From: Varanus komodoensis
Lineage: Eukaryota > Chordata > Lepidosauria > Squamata > Varanidae
Direction: 5' to 3'
Length of the DNA stretch: 64,000 bases
Assembly: GCF_004798865.1 (NCBI RefSeq)
Contig: NW_025335761.1
Coordinates: 15,056,417 to 15,120,416 of the forward strand
Shown here in pieces: positions 1 to 10,610 of this stretch. The number at the start of each line of letters is the position of its first letter. Positions within the stretch are counted from its first letter, which is position 1. Both the position numbers and the translations under genes were made by a program. The notes under the pieces are model-generated. The model searched no databases. It had not been told where the DNA came from and saw nothing but the letters and a program-made list of their open reading frames with translations.

Positions 1-58
1 GGGGTCGCAATGGGTCAGACACAACTTCGCAACTAACAACAACAACAGCAACAACAAC
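1..58 (+). mobile_element. BovB-type 3' tail, cut by window start
   Basis: The first bases match the end of a BovB (RTE-clade) LINE, or of a SINE that borrows that tail: a GGGTCGCAATGGGTC-type block followed by an AAC-rich run (about 30 to 58). The same block appears on the other strand at 233-290, at the end of a much longer BovB copy. Only the last ~60 bp lie inside the window, so LINE and BovB-tailed SINE cannot be told apart. Confidence 0.75.
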
Positions 59-102
59 CATCTAGGAACAGTGTGTGAAAAGCAGTGTAGGAAAAGCTTA
101 AA

Positions 103-232
103 TAAATATTATTTATTTATTTATTATTACATTTCTTTACCACCCATCATTTCAAAGTCTCCCTGGGTGGTTTACAAATCGAAAATACTGCATAAAACAC
201 ATATAATAAAAACACTGATCAGTCCAATTAAA
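103..232 (-). mobile_element. L2-like LINE 3' end fragment
   Basis: Read on the minus strand this ends in a 'GGTGGTAAAGAAATG' type block followed by TAAATAAA repeats (plus strand ATTTATTTATTTATT at 110-125). This is the shape of the 3' end of L2-clade LINEs seen elsewhere in the window (for example 2960-3035). About 130 bp remain, wedged between two opposed BovB tails. The family is inferred from the tail only. Confidence 0.5.
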
Positions 233-2325
233 AATGTTGTTGTTGTTACTCGCGAAGTCATGTCCGACCCATCGCGATCCCATGGACAACATTCCTCCAG
301 GCCTTCCTGTTCTCCACCATCCCCCAGAATCCACTTAAGCTCACACCAACTGCTTCAATGACTCCATCTAGCCACCTCATTCTCTGCCATCCCCTTCTTC
401 TTTTGCCATCTATTGTTCCCAGCATTAGACTCTTCTCCAGGGAGTCCTTCCTTCTCATTAGGTGGCCAAAGTATTTGAGTTTCATCTTCAGCATCTGGCC
501 TTCTAAAGAGCAGTCAGGGTTGATCTCCTCTAGGACTGACCGGTTTGATCGCTTTGCGGTCCAAGGGACTCGCAGGAGTCTCCTCCAGCACCACAATTCA
601 AAGGCCTCAATTCTTCGGCACTCAGCCTTCCTTATGGTCCAACTTTCACAGCTGTACATTGCAACTGGGAAAACCATAGGCTTGACTATACACACTTTTG
701 TTGGCAGCGTGATGTCTCTGCTTTTTAGTATGCTGTCTAGATTTGCCATAGCTTTCCTCCCCAGAAGCAAGCATCTTTTAATTTCTTGGCTGCAGTCCCT
801 GACTGCGGTGATCTTGGAGCCCAGGAAAATAAAATCTGTCACTACCTTCATTTCTTCCCCATCTATTTGCCAGGAAGTGAGAGGACCAGATGCCGTGATC
901 TTAGTTTTCTTAATGTTGAGTTTCAAGCCAATTTTTGCGCTCTCCTCCTTCACCCGTATCAAGAGGCTCTTTAGTTCCTCTTCACTTTCTGCCATGAGAG
1001 TGTTATCATCTACATATCTGAGGCTGTTGATATTTCTCAGGGCAATCTTAATTCCAACTTGTGATTCATCTAGCCCTGCCTTTCTAATGATGTACTCTGC
1101 ATATAAGTTAAATAGGCAGGGTGATAGTATACAGCCTTGCCGAACTCCTTTCTCAATTTTGAACCAATCAGTGGTTCTGTGTCCAGTTCTCACTGTTGCT
1201 TTTTGACCCACATATAGTTTTCTCAAGAGACAAATAAAATGGTCTGATACTCCCATCTCTTTAAGGACTTGTCACAATTTGTTGTGATCCACACAATCAA
1301 AGGCTTTAGCATAGTCAATGAAGCAGAAGTAGATGTTTTTCTGGAACTCCCTAGCTTTCTCCATGATCCAGCGTATGTTGACAATTTGATCTCTAGTTCC
1401 TCTCCTTCTTCGAAATCCTGCCTGTACTTCTGGTAGTTCTCAGTCCACATAGTGCTGGAGCCTAGCTGGAAGGATTTTGAGCATAAGTTTGCTAGCATGT
1501 GAAATGAGTGCAACGGTGTGGTAGTTTGAACATTCTTTGGGATTGCCCTTCTTTGGGATGGGAATGTAAACTGACCTTTTCCAATCCTGTGGCCACTGTT
1601 GAGTTTTCCAAGTTTGCTGGCATATTGAGTGTAGCACTTTTACTGCATCGTCTTTTAAGATTTTGAATAGCTCAGCTGGAATAGTGTCACCTCCACTAGC
1701 TTTGTTGTTGCTCAGACTTCCTAAGACCCATTTGACTTCACATTCCAGGATGTCTGGCTCGAGGTCAGCGACCAACTCATTGTGATTATCAGGGATGTTA
1801 AGCTCTTTCTAGTATAGTTCTTCTAATCTTGCCACCTTTTCTTAATCTCTTCTGCCTCTGTTAGGTTGCTGCCATTCTGGTCCTTTATCATGCCCATCTT
1901 TGCATGAAATGTTCCCTTCATATCTCCAATTTTCTTGAAGAGATCTCTGGTCCACCCTATTCTATTGTTTTCTTCTATTTCTTTGCACTGTTCATTTAAG
2001 AAGGCATTCTTATCTCTTCTAGCTATTCTCTAGAATTCTGCATTCAATTGGGTGTATCTTTCTCTTTCTCCCTTGCCTTTCGCTTCCCTTCTTTCCTCAG
2101 CTATTTGTAAAGCTTCCTCAGACAGCCATTTTGCTTTCTTGCATTTCTTTTTCTTTGGGATGGTTTTAGTTGCTACCTCTTGTACAATGTTGCGAACCTC
2201 CATCCATAGTTCTTCAGGCACTCTGTCTATCAGCTCTAATTCCTTAAATCTATTTGTGACCTCTACTGTATATTCATCAGGGATATGATTTAGGTCGTAT
2301 CTGAGTGGCCTATAGGTCATACCTG
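233..2325 (-). mobile_element. BovB (RTE-clade) LINE, 5'-truncated
   Basis: A non-LTR retrotransposon reverse transcriptase region on the minus strand. The longest open part runs from 1256 down to 258 (332 codons). It holds the GVRQGCILSPCLFNLYAEYI block, the catalytic box as YVDD (1005-1016) and the C-terminal block CWRRLLRVPWTA, all diagnostic of BovB. Upstream pieces continue in other frames: about 1513-1223, 1775-1440 (SNNKASGGD and SICQQTWKTQQWPQDWKRSV) and 2320-2030 (RYDLN, KKCKKAKWLSEEALQIAEER). The copy therefore has at least three frame changes or stops. The endonuclease end is missing, giving about 2.1 kb against roughly 3.2 kb for a full BovB. The 3' end is the AAC-rich tail at 233-250. 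It is dead, but the catalytic Asp pair survives. Confidence 0.95.
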
Positions 2326-2399
2326 AGTAGCCAATTAAAAATACCATAATGCAATAGAAGATAATACAACAATCCTTCCCACCACAATCAGTGCTAAAT

Positions 2400-2643
2400 C
2401 TCATTCAGAGGTAGAGTAAAATATGTTTAAAATGAGAATAAAATCTAACAGTTAAAATATAGGGTAGATAGAATGGTATTTCCTGGTGCTGTAAGGAACA
2501 GAGAGTGAGTGCCAGGCTAATCTCTTTGGAGAGCTGATTCCACAAATGGGGCTACAACTGAGAAGGCTTTTCCACTAGTAGCCACCCTTCCAATTTCCTT
2601 TGGAAGGGGCTCTCTGAAAAGGACCTCAGGGCTCGGGCAGGCG
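2400..2643 (-). mobile_element. L2-like LINE C-terminal/3' segment, inverted copy
   Basis: On the minus strand this encodes a decayed version of the C-terminal end of an L2-clade LINE protein: a block reading KAFSVVAP followed by a damaged WNALP-type motif, then a 3' untranslated stretch toward 2400. It abuts a plus-strand copy of the same protein region starting at 2644, so the two lie head to head. The outer border near 2326-2400 is uncertain because the BovB copy ends close by. Confidence 0.6.
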
Positions 2644-3035
2644 CATATGGAGGAGCGCTTGTGTCCATATATGCCCCCCTGCCCCCTGAGATCGACGGGG
2701 GAGGCCCTTCTCCGGGAACCCTCTGTGAGGGATATTAGGAGGGTGAGGACCCAGAGGAGGACCTTCTCTGTGGTGGCACCCCACCTGTGGAATGCACTCC
2801 CCAGAGAGGTCTGCCTGGCGCTGTCGTTGTTTTTCAACGCCAGGTCAAGACCTTTTTATTTAAACGATATTTTAATTGTTAATCTGTGTTTTATTTAATG
2901 GTTTTATATTATTGCTGAGAACTCCAAATTTTTAATATTTTTCTATGCTTTGTTTATTTGTTTTACTTGTGAGCTGCCCCGAGGCTTCAGCGATGGGTGC
3001 GGCATAGAAATGTTATAAATGGATAAATAAGGAAG
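2644..3035 (+). mobile_element. L2-like LINE 3' end
   Basis: The plus strand encodes RRTFSVVAPHLWNALPREV (about 2755-2812), the conserved C-terminal end of L2-clade LINE proteins. An untranslated stretch with CAAGACCTTTTTATTTAAACG and a terminal block GTGAGCTGCCCCGAGGC then ends in an AAATGGATAAATAA tail (about 3010-3032). Nearly the same 3' untranslated text recurs at 32235-32410. The copy is 5'-truncated and cannot move by itself. Confidence 0.8.
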
Positions 3036-5246
3036 GAGGTGTTCCTTCAAATAAATAACCATTCAATTTTCCTTGGAGGAACATGACCCAATTTTTGTGC
3101 ACTCCTTTCAGTTATGATACATCTTGATAAAATTTTCCCCATGCCTGGTACTTGGAAACACTGTGTTATGGCTTGTGCCGTCTTATTTTTAATCTGGCAC
3201 AAGACTAGTCTTTGGACTTCCTTCACAAAAATGGTTAAATAGTCACTAACTTCTCATATCATGTACCATGTATTTCTCCCATGCAAGCCAAGTCACAGGC
3301 AAAAGTAGTAGGTGCTCATCATGGCAGTTTCCCTAGCCAAAGCTCCAGGAAGAGTCCAAAAGTCAGGCAGCTATCTTGAGTCATAGCAACAGACCATATC
3401 TGGCAGTTCCCGACTCCGTCAGGAACGGGCCTTTTGTCAAGATAAAGAGTCTTTGTGTGCATTCCTATGCATGTATAGACAGAAAAATGTCTCATAACTC
3501 CCAGCATTCTCCAGCAGCCATGCCAGTTTTTCATTCTGGACAACCAAGCAACACACCTGCCCCTTGATTCTTTGCATTTTAACAAGGACAGTCCATGGTG
3601 GTATGCTGTTGGAAACATTCATTTTCCTTTAGCTTCTTTCAGGATTGCAGCTAAGTTCAGACGGAACCGTAATTTCTCTGGAGAGAACAGGTGTTCCTGT
3701 TAATCCAAAAGTGCAGGTACTGCATCCCTGTGAGTCCAGGCTGCACGACCACTGAACAAAGGGCCCTTCAAACAATCACCCCCTCTGTGCAAGCATGAAC
3801 AGCAACAGAGTTGTCAGATAGTGGCCTGTTCAGGAAAGCAAGACTGAGAAATGTGAGAGAAGAAATCTGAGAGCTTCTCTTTCCATTCATATTGTGGTGC
3901 AGGGAGAATTTAAAAGCTCTTTGTCTACACTGTGTAAGTGGCTCCAGAGTGTGACCAAAGCCTGCATTGCGGCTCATACTGGAGAGCACAGGGTTATTCA
4001 GTCCTTTGTGCAGGCATGTGGGAATCAAGTCATTCCATGCACACAACTGCTGGCAGTATGCTTGCCCTACCTCTATTACATGGGCGAGCAAAAGCCATGC
4101 AGCTCAGCATTATTGACATTTCTGAGCACATCTTTGGCCATGACAAGCTTTTGGGCACCACCGTTTTGCTGTAATGGGAGTGAGCTGTCAGAGGTAAAAG
4201 AAATAAACAAACCAGGGCATTGTAAAGTTTAAAAGAAAAAAGTAGTTTAAAGGACTCTAATGGGGGAGGAGGGGAATGCTTGCCACTGGCCTTAACTATC
4301 TCGAAGAAAAGGTCTCTGAGTCCATCTTCCTCCAAGATCACATAGCAGCCTTCCCCCCACAGAGAATAAACTGATAAAAAACTCCAGATCCCACAGCACA
4401 TGTTAATGTCCTGATAGGAATCTTGCTTACAAAAATAATGCACCATTGAGTGACATCTGATAGGTCATGCAGCCCTTCTATTTCTGACTCGCATGTTTCC
4501 CCCCCTGCCCCCACCAGTTCATGAATCTTCTCTAGAGAGTGCATTTTTATTATGGCTTCCCTTACAATGTTTATAAACAATATATTTTTCAACTTTCCAG
4601 TGAGGAGAATATTAAGCCTATATTTCAAGTTAGTGTTCAGAGTGCCTTGTTGTTCAGAATATCCCATTCCCTGAAGAAACCAGATTTGTTACAAATGCCC
4701 ATCCATTTTTGACTTTTTTCCGCTTAAATGTGATAATTTTACCCCTGAAACTATACTGTTTCTAAATGATTAAATATTTGGTATAGAACAATCGTGTAAA
4801 TATATCCATATATCCTCTTTGGGGATAGGAACTAAATGGAACAGTATTTATTATACCACCATCCCTATCCACAATATTTCTACGGGGTTTTATACATTTG
4901 TGAAGGCAAATGCAGTGCCTTGTCCTACTTGTAAATTCACACTTTCTGTCATTTCTTCAACACCATGTTAATATCCTTGCAATATGGTTCATAGATTCTT
5001 GCCAGTCTACAGTCTTTGCATTGACCAGTTTTGCTTTTCTTAAGGCTCCATAACTCTTTACTCTTATACCACTAGAGTACCCAATTCCAAAAGAGATAGG
5101 ACTTTTAAGGAGTAAAGAAAATAGTTTTTCAGTGACAGAAAAAAACATCATTTTGGAACCCTTGGATGGCACAAAAGTTCTTTCCTTTTGTTTATAGTAG
5201 CCCTTCTGGGTAAAAGTGGAGGACAATCTACTTCACTGTCTTAAGT
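3036..5246. other. Unassigned stretch
   Basis: No gene is recognised. A short palindromic repeat lies at 3456-3541 and is listed separately. Open frames here (up to 138 codons) show no family signature and are compatible with chance. Confidence 0.5.
3456..3541. repeat. Palindromic repeat family A, copy 1
   Basis: Carries the arm GTGCATTCCTATGCATGTAT, then an AGACAGAAAAA stretch, then ACTCCCAGCATTCTCCAGCAG. The same order of blocks is seen at 5247-5350, 7073-7188 and 53484-53582. The right arm is poorly kept here. It is probably a short non-autonomous DNA element or MITE, but its class is not known to me. Confidence 0.45.
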
Positions 5247-5350
5247 TGCCATCCTGTGCATGTTTAGAAAAAAAGACTTACAACTATCAGCATTCTCACC
5301 CAGCAAGGCCATCTGCTGCATTTTTTCTGTCTAAACATGCACAGGACTGT
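5247..5350. repeat. Palindromic repeat family A, copy 2 (best inverted ends)
   Basis: Perfect 17-bp inverted repeats sit at 5252-5268 (TCCTGTGCATGTTTAGA) and 5330-5346, enclosing about 61 bp with the ACAACTATCAGCATTCTC block. The inner sequence is also roughly symmetrical. This is the clearest hairpin of the family. No target duplication could be settled by eye. Confidence 0.65.
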
Positions 5351-5571
5351 GCCCATAGCAGCCTTTGTGTGTGGATGAATAGAAGAGACCAGGCTGGGAG
5401 CAGCAGTGTGAAATTCTACGTTCTGGGTGCGGGTGGGGGAGTGATGGCCTATTTGTGTCTTTACCAGGTGAATGGAACCAAGCACTAAGCCTGAACTGAG
5501 TAGCAAAGTAAATTGGCTGGAAATGTAAATAGGCCTCCAGATTAATCCGTGGAAAGAACACCAATAAAACT

Positions 5572-5690
5572 AGTGTGGGATGGTGGTTAATGTGTTGGAC
5601 TGAGGACCTGGGAGTTCTGGCTTTGTCCCCACTTGGCCGTGGAAACTGCTCTGTGTCTTTGGACCAGCCAAGGACTCTCATCCTTATGCT
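5572..5690 (+). mobile_element. MIR/CORE-like tRNA SINE, partial
   Basis: The text runs TGGTGGTTAATGTGTTGGACT, GGACCTGGGAGTTCTGG, then a B-box-like region, CTCTGTGTCTTTGGACCAG and CTCTCATCC. This follows the tRNA head and core order of the SINE at 6192-6430. The 3' part is lost or decayed after about 5690. Confidence 0.7.
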
Positions 5691-5854
5691 GCAATCAGTG
5701 CCTGCATCTTGCACAGTGACTGTCCATAAAATATATCAGGCATTAAAGGAGTGAGAAAGAATAACTCAAAGGCCAGGGTTTGATTGAAGAATGGAAACAG
5801 AGTGTGAGTGGAGGAAGAGTGAGTTTTTATTGCATAATTCCTTCAAGAGTGCAA

Positions 5855-5978
5855 TGTACTGCCCACATTTATAAAGATTATTTTATTGCTTTTAATTGTA
5901 TATATTGTGAGCTGTCCCGAGATGCCAAGGCATGTGGTGATGGCATACAAAAGTTTTAAATAAATAAATAAAATGACC
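5855..5978 (+). mobile_element. L2-like LINE 3' end fragment
   Basis: TTTTAATTGTATATATTGTGAGCTG is followed by a TCCCGAGATGCC block and AAGTTTTAAATAAATAAATA. This is the same terminal layout as 2940-3032. About 120 bp remain and no coding part is present. Confidence 0.65.
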
Positions 5979-6191
5979 CCACAGACTGTGCATTTATTTG
6001 TGAAGATGTTTTGATTCTCAAGTATCACAATTTTTGCTGTACTCTATATTACCAGATATGATGAAAAAGGTAGCCTCTGCTCGGGAAAAGAATATTTTTG
6101 TTTCTTAAAATGTAATTTAAGCTTAAATTTAAGAAAAACCTTTTCTTTGTGTTTCTAAGACCAATTGAAAACTATCGTTCTTCCTGTTTTT

Positions 6192-6430
6192 GAGAGCCAG
6201 CATGGTGGACTGGGCTCATGAAGATCTGGGCTCCAGTCCCCACTAGACCACAAGCTCACTGGGTGACTTGGGGCCAGTCACTGATTCTCATCCTAACCTC
6301 TACCCCACAGGGTTCTTGTGAGATGACGATTCAACTAAGATTGTACAAATTACCTTGAGTTCCTTGAAGGAAAAAAGGTGGAATATAAATATAATAAATA
6401 ATATTATACTATTAAATAATAATACAACTA
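6192..6430 (+). mobile_element. MIR/CORE-like tRNA SINE, near full length
   Basis: Begins GAGAGCCAGCATGGTGGACT (tRNA-derived head), has a B-box-like GGCTCCAGTCCC, then the core GGTGACTTGGGGCCAGTCAC, AACCTCTACCCCACAGGGTT and a 3' GGTGGAATATAAATATAATAAA tail that runs into AT-rich repeats. Pol III-transcribed SINEs of this layout depend on a LINE sharing their tail. The tail here resembles the L2-like ends in this window (inference). Confidence 0.85.
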
Positions 6431-7072
6431 TAACAACATTTATTTACATTGAATTAATTAGGGATGAGAACATGGGCTCCTCCAGATCTCATCCTTCCTT
6501 ACCACTGGCAATGCTGGATAGGGGAAATAAAAGTTGCAGCCCAACAATATCCAGGGGATTGCACATTTCCCATCCCTGTGCCAAATACTAAAAAAACAAA
6601 ACAGAAAAACCCAACCCTTTAGCTGGGTGATACCTCTCATACTAAATTGTTATACAACTGTACTCACATATTAATCCTTGGATTTAGCTTACCTCTAGCA
6701 GTGATTCATTATTACATTGGATCTTTTTAACAGAAAATGTTGTTTAATGTTTTACTATTTTAGGGCACAATCCTATAGCCTCCCAGCATTGAGGGGGAAG
6801 GTCTAAAACAGGTCAGAGTCCCAGCTCTGCCCTCAGAAAACCACTCTGAAATGGGAGGTGAGACTCAAACCTTCCCTTCATCGGCATAGCCAGCTTGGCT
6901 CACTCAAGATGGAATGCTGCCATTGCAGCATGGGGGGGGGGGGGGGCAAGGGATATTCCCAGGAGTAGGGGAGGAACTAGGCATTGCCATCCTTCAAAAA
7001 ATCCTGGTGGTACTTAAACATTCCTCACTAGGACAGAAAAACATTTAGACAGCAGAAATTTGCTATCTAAAG
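6431..7072. other. Unassigned stretch with a 15-bp G run
   Basis: No gene is recognised. An uninterrupted G run lies at 6932-6946. The text around 6768 (GGGCACAATCCTATAGC) resembles that at 49787 (GGGCATAATCCTATGGC), hinting at another shared repeat. Confidence 0.4.
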
Positions 7073-7188
7073 GTGCAATCTCATGTAAGTTTGGGCAGAA
7101 AAAAGGGCCTACAGCTTCCAGCATAGCTGGCTAGGGCATGCTGGGAGTGGCATCTCTTTTCTCCATCTAAATTTGCATAGGATTGCAC
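7073..7188. repeat. Palindromic repeat family A, copy 3
   Basis: Ends are GTGCAATC (7073-7080) and GATTGCAC (7181-7188). The repeat continues inward with ATGTAAGTTT against its complement AAATTTGCAT, then CAGCTTCCAGCAT facing ATGCTGGGAG around a central TAGCTGGCTA. The 116-bp unit is a nearly complete imperfect palindrome, which suggests a foldback or MITE-type element. Confidence 0.65.
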
Positions 7189-8224
7189 TTTAAATGCTTT
7201 GGAAGGTGCAGGGAGGCTAGACTTCTCCCACCTTTCATGGATTCTCATAATCCTCTGAGTTTGGAGGCTTGTGGGCAACCATAATCCTTGGTTGTTATGG
7301 GCATCCTTAATGGTCTTGTGCACTTATTTGGTGGCTTTTTAGCAAATACGATAGCACCTAAAATAATATAATAATAATAACCTCCATCTAAAGTGTCTTT
7401 CTGGGAGTAATGTTACAAGAAAATCAAATTCCAAGCACTCAGGGATGTCTGCTAATAAAAGCCTTACTTTTACCCGGTTATCTCAGAGGAGGAATCTAGT
7501 TTCAAGAATCTATATAAAGAGGGCTAGCATTTAGTGGTATGAAAGAAATGCATGCACACTTTAGTCTAGAATACTAACATCCATGCAAGAACATGGTAAA
7601 CGTTCAGTGTGCAAGGCAATGTTCAGTGTACCTAGAACAGGTAACAACTAATACGCCTTTGGCATACATGAAGTATACATGAAGCTAAGTAGAAATAGAA
7701 AAAATTACTTTCTATTCGGCTTTCCACCTGAGCATCTTGTAATGATACCAGTATCTTCGTAAACCCTGCTTGGTAAAATTGTAGAAATTTAAAGCAGGGA
7801 ATCCAGCATGGCGGAATCTGTTACATATAGGACAAAATCAAATTAGATGGCTAGTTATTTAAGCACAGTCATGGTTAGGATTGTACCATGTCCAGGGCCA
7901 TCTTGGTCAGAGGCGTCTCATGCCTCAGTTCTGCAGTCACCTAGAACAAGCTGTGTGCAGGATGGATAGATCCCTGCCACAGGGCTTTTCCTTTTTGCTT
8001 CCTGGCCATATTAAAGAAACAGTCTGAGAGCCAAAAGCCAATTATATAAGGCCAAGGAAGTATCCCCCTCAACACACACACTATTCAGAAAATCTACTGA
8101 AGTCATTTTGCAAGGCTGAGAGCGAGAGCCCTACAAATAGCTACATCAGGGACAAATGACTTCCAGTGCTGGGAGCTCTCTTTCCTGTCTGCAACTTTGT
8201 GTGGGAATGCATGAATGTTCCCCT
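7189..8224. other. Unassigned stretch
   Basis: I see no recognisable gene or repeat boundary here. Confidence 0.4.
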
Positions 8225-8482
8225 TGTTACAAGTGCTTCCCCCTTTCTCAGAAGTGGCATGCCTGCATACACCAGTTGCTGAGGAGCTTGAACAGGCAGA
8301 GGTCTTGCACCCATCCTGCTTGAGGCAACCTGTAGTCAGCTGGTTTGCCACTTACAGAGTGTAGTCAGCTGGTTTGCCACTTACAGAGTGTAGTCAGCTG
8401 GTTTGCCACTTACAGAGTGTGTAGAGTGCTGGACTGGATGGACCTTTGGTCTGGTCCAGCATAGCTTTTCTTACGTTCTTTA
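8225..8482 (+). mobile_element. CR1 LINE 3' end
   Basis: The plus strand carries the CR1 3' untranslated text: AGTGGCATGCCTGCATACAC, CAGTTGCTGAGGAGCT, and finally GAGTGCTGGACTGGATGGAC, TTTGGTCTGGTCCAGCATAG and CTTTTCTTACGTTCTTT. This ending is the same as the longer copy at 38818 read on the other strand. A triplication of 29 bp sits inside it (8332-8418). Confidence 0.85.
8332..8418. repeat. 29-bp tandem repeat, three perfect copies
   Basis: The unit begins GTAGTCAGCTGGTTTGCCAC and ends TTACAGAGT. Copies occupy 8332-8360, 8361-8389 and 8390-8418 without a mismatch. The unit derives from the CR1 3' untranslated text itself. Perfect identity implies recent expansion or slippage after the CR1 insertion. 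Confidence 0.95.
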
Positions 8483-10219
8483 GAAGTTATACATACAAGC
8501 TCACATACAACTAACTTGTGGTGCAGTTAAAACCCTGGTAGTTTCTGATCCATCTGTGTTATGCTGAGCTCAGTGAGCAAAACCTTCCTTCACTCTCAGC
8601 CCAAATTCTTCAGAGAGAGGCTCCAAATGGCTTAACCCTACAGTCTTGCTATGATTTAAATCATCCAGCTGTAAAGAGAGAGATTTACCTCTCCATGTAC
8701 AGTTCTCATAAGGCCCAGATGTCTTCTCACAGAACTTTCAAAAGATATGTCTGAGCATGGCAAATAGGCACGAATGTGAAATGTTAGGGAATGTTAAAAA
8801 GATTTGCAAAGACTGGCTAAAAAAAGATTCTGACGAGATTTTGTAAGGCTGCATGCAAGCAGCAGAGCTGTGACGCAGCATCCAGGTTTAGAGCCCTGCA
8901 TGAGACAGCCCTTGCCTTCTTCCCCTCAACTCACAAGCCATCCTGGCATCAGCAGGATCAATGGGCAGTTGACAATGACCAGAAGTGCCAACTTTTGGTT
9001 GGTATCATCCTCCCTCCCTCCGTGGTCAGTGCAGCTGCAGTGTTCCTTGGGATGCTGCAGTGAGACTGAGGCAGGTAGAAGCAGGACAGAAGCCCTCTCT
9101 CTCCCTGATCCTCTGTCAAGCACAGCAGGTAAAATTCCTGGGGGGAGGGGGTTAACGTGCCCCGAAAAGCCACCTGCTTGTACTTAATCTGAGTTAGAGG
9201 CATTTCAAGGTTATCAAGAGACCCTAACAGCTCAGTGCAGTCTCATTCACATTATTCTGGTGATGCTTCTTTTGTGCAGACATTTTGTGTGAGCAGAAAG
9301 GCATTTTTGTTTGCATAAGGCAGCCCTGCCGAATCCTCCCAGTTTCCCCACCACAGGAGTTGGATGTCTGCTAATCTATCTCTGGATCAAATTTGATGTC
9401 TGAAGGAGAATGTACACATCTTGCCCTCTCATCAGACATGCAAGCTGATTCTGCATTAGGGATTGGGGTACTCTGAAGCTGTCCAGAATTTGCTGAGATT
9501 TGCAACATATTCTCCTCTAGGGCTTGAACGTGTCAAATATCAGATCAGATTCTGAACTAAGACAAGAAATGCAGGCTAGACTCTGGTACTTTTGCATTTT
9601 GCAAAGAACTAGTTAATCTGGTATGGTGATCTCATAGCCTACCTTTATCTCCTTGGAGATCAAGCTGATAGTGCTACAGAGGAGAGCAAAGAAGCGAGGT
9701 ACTTCTGTTTGTCCTTTCTTTTCTTAAAATCACCCATCCTTGCTCCCTTTCTTCTTCCAGAGCTCCCGTGCTGGTCCCTCCCCAACTATTCAGTTGACTT
9801 ACTGCTTCACATTGGACTCATCACAGGCTCTTTGAGTCCATTCCCTTACCTTTAAACTGCATCTTTACTCAGCTTTATTGACACACTTCAGTGCTTTGTT
9901 CCTGAACAATGGCAGATGGCTCATCTAGGTACATGTTGCCCTGTGGGGGTCCTTGGAGGAACTTTGCTTTTCAGCACTACAATGGAGCTTGTTTGAATGA
10001 TCAGCTGAAGAAATCCAACATGCTGAAGCACATATTTACTTAGGTCTATGTCACCTTTCTGTGCAATTAGTAGCAAACATTTCTCTTTGGTCTAAAATCT
10101 CTTCCAAACAAGAAGATATAATCTGCAGTAATTTGTTATCAGATAGAATATTTTTTCTCCTGATAAGAACTGGATCCTATTCCAGGTTGCTACTCTTTTC
10201 ATTTCTTATCTCTTCATTT
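8483..10219. other. Unassigned stretch
   Basis: No repeat family or coding exon recognised. The open frames at 8870-9203 overlap on both strands without any family signature. Confidence 0.4.
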
Positions 10220-10227
10220 GCCTATAG

Positions 10228-10602
10228 CAGTGATGGCAAACCTTGTAGAGACCGAGTGCCCAAACTGCAACTCAGAACCCACTTATTTATCGCATAGTGC
10301 CAACACTGCAATAAAACCTTGATTTGCTGACCACCAGCGCAAGGGGGCAACGTTCCACTGCCCACCAGCTTTTGGCCAGCCCTGAAAAAGGCATCTGAGT
10401 GTATTTCCTACCTGAGTGTATTTCCTATCTTTCCTACCTTCTGCTAAAATCACAGTCCAAGCAAATCCCTGGCAGCTCACTGACCGGCCATGCGAAAGCT
10501 CGGCGAGTGACATCATTGCCTGGCACCCTTAATCTTTCCGAATGTGCATGTGGCTGCTGGGTGATCCCTTCAGGCACGCGTGCCATAGGTTCACCATCAC
10601 TG
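10228..10602. mobile_element. Non-autonomous hAT-type DNA transposon (375 bp)
   Basis: Terminal inverted repeats CAGTGATGGCAAACCT (10228-10243) and, read on the other strand from 10602, CAGTGATGGTGAACCT agree at 14 of 16 positions. The element is flanked by a perfect 8-bp target duplication GCCTATAG (10220-10227 and 10603-10610), the hAT hallmark. The text after the left end (ACCGAGTGCCCAAACTGCAA) is shared by hAT families of the Charlie/OposCharlie type as I remember them, so the subfamily is tentative. There is no transposase, so it moved in trans. Confidence 0.92.
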
Positions 10603-10610
10603 GCCTATAG

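Noticed and set aside
358-1206. 282-codon plus-strand frame
   Set aside because: It is the antisense shadow of the BovB reverse transcriptase.
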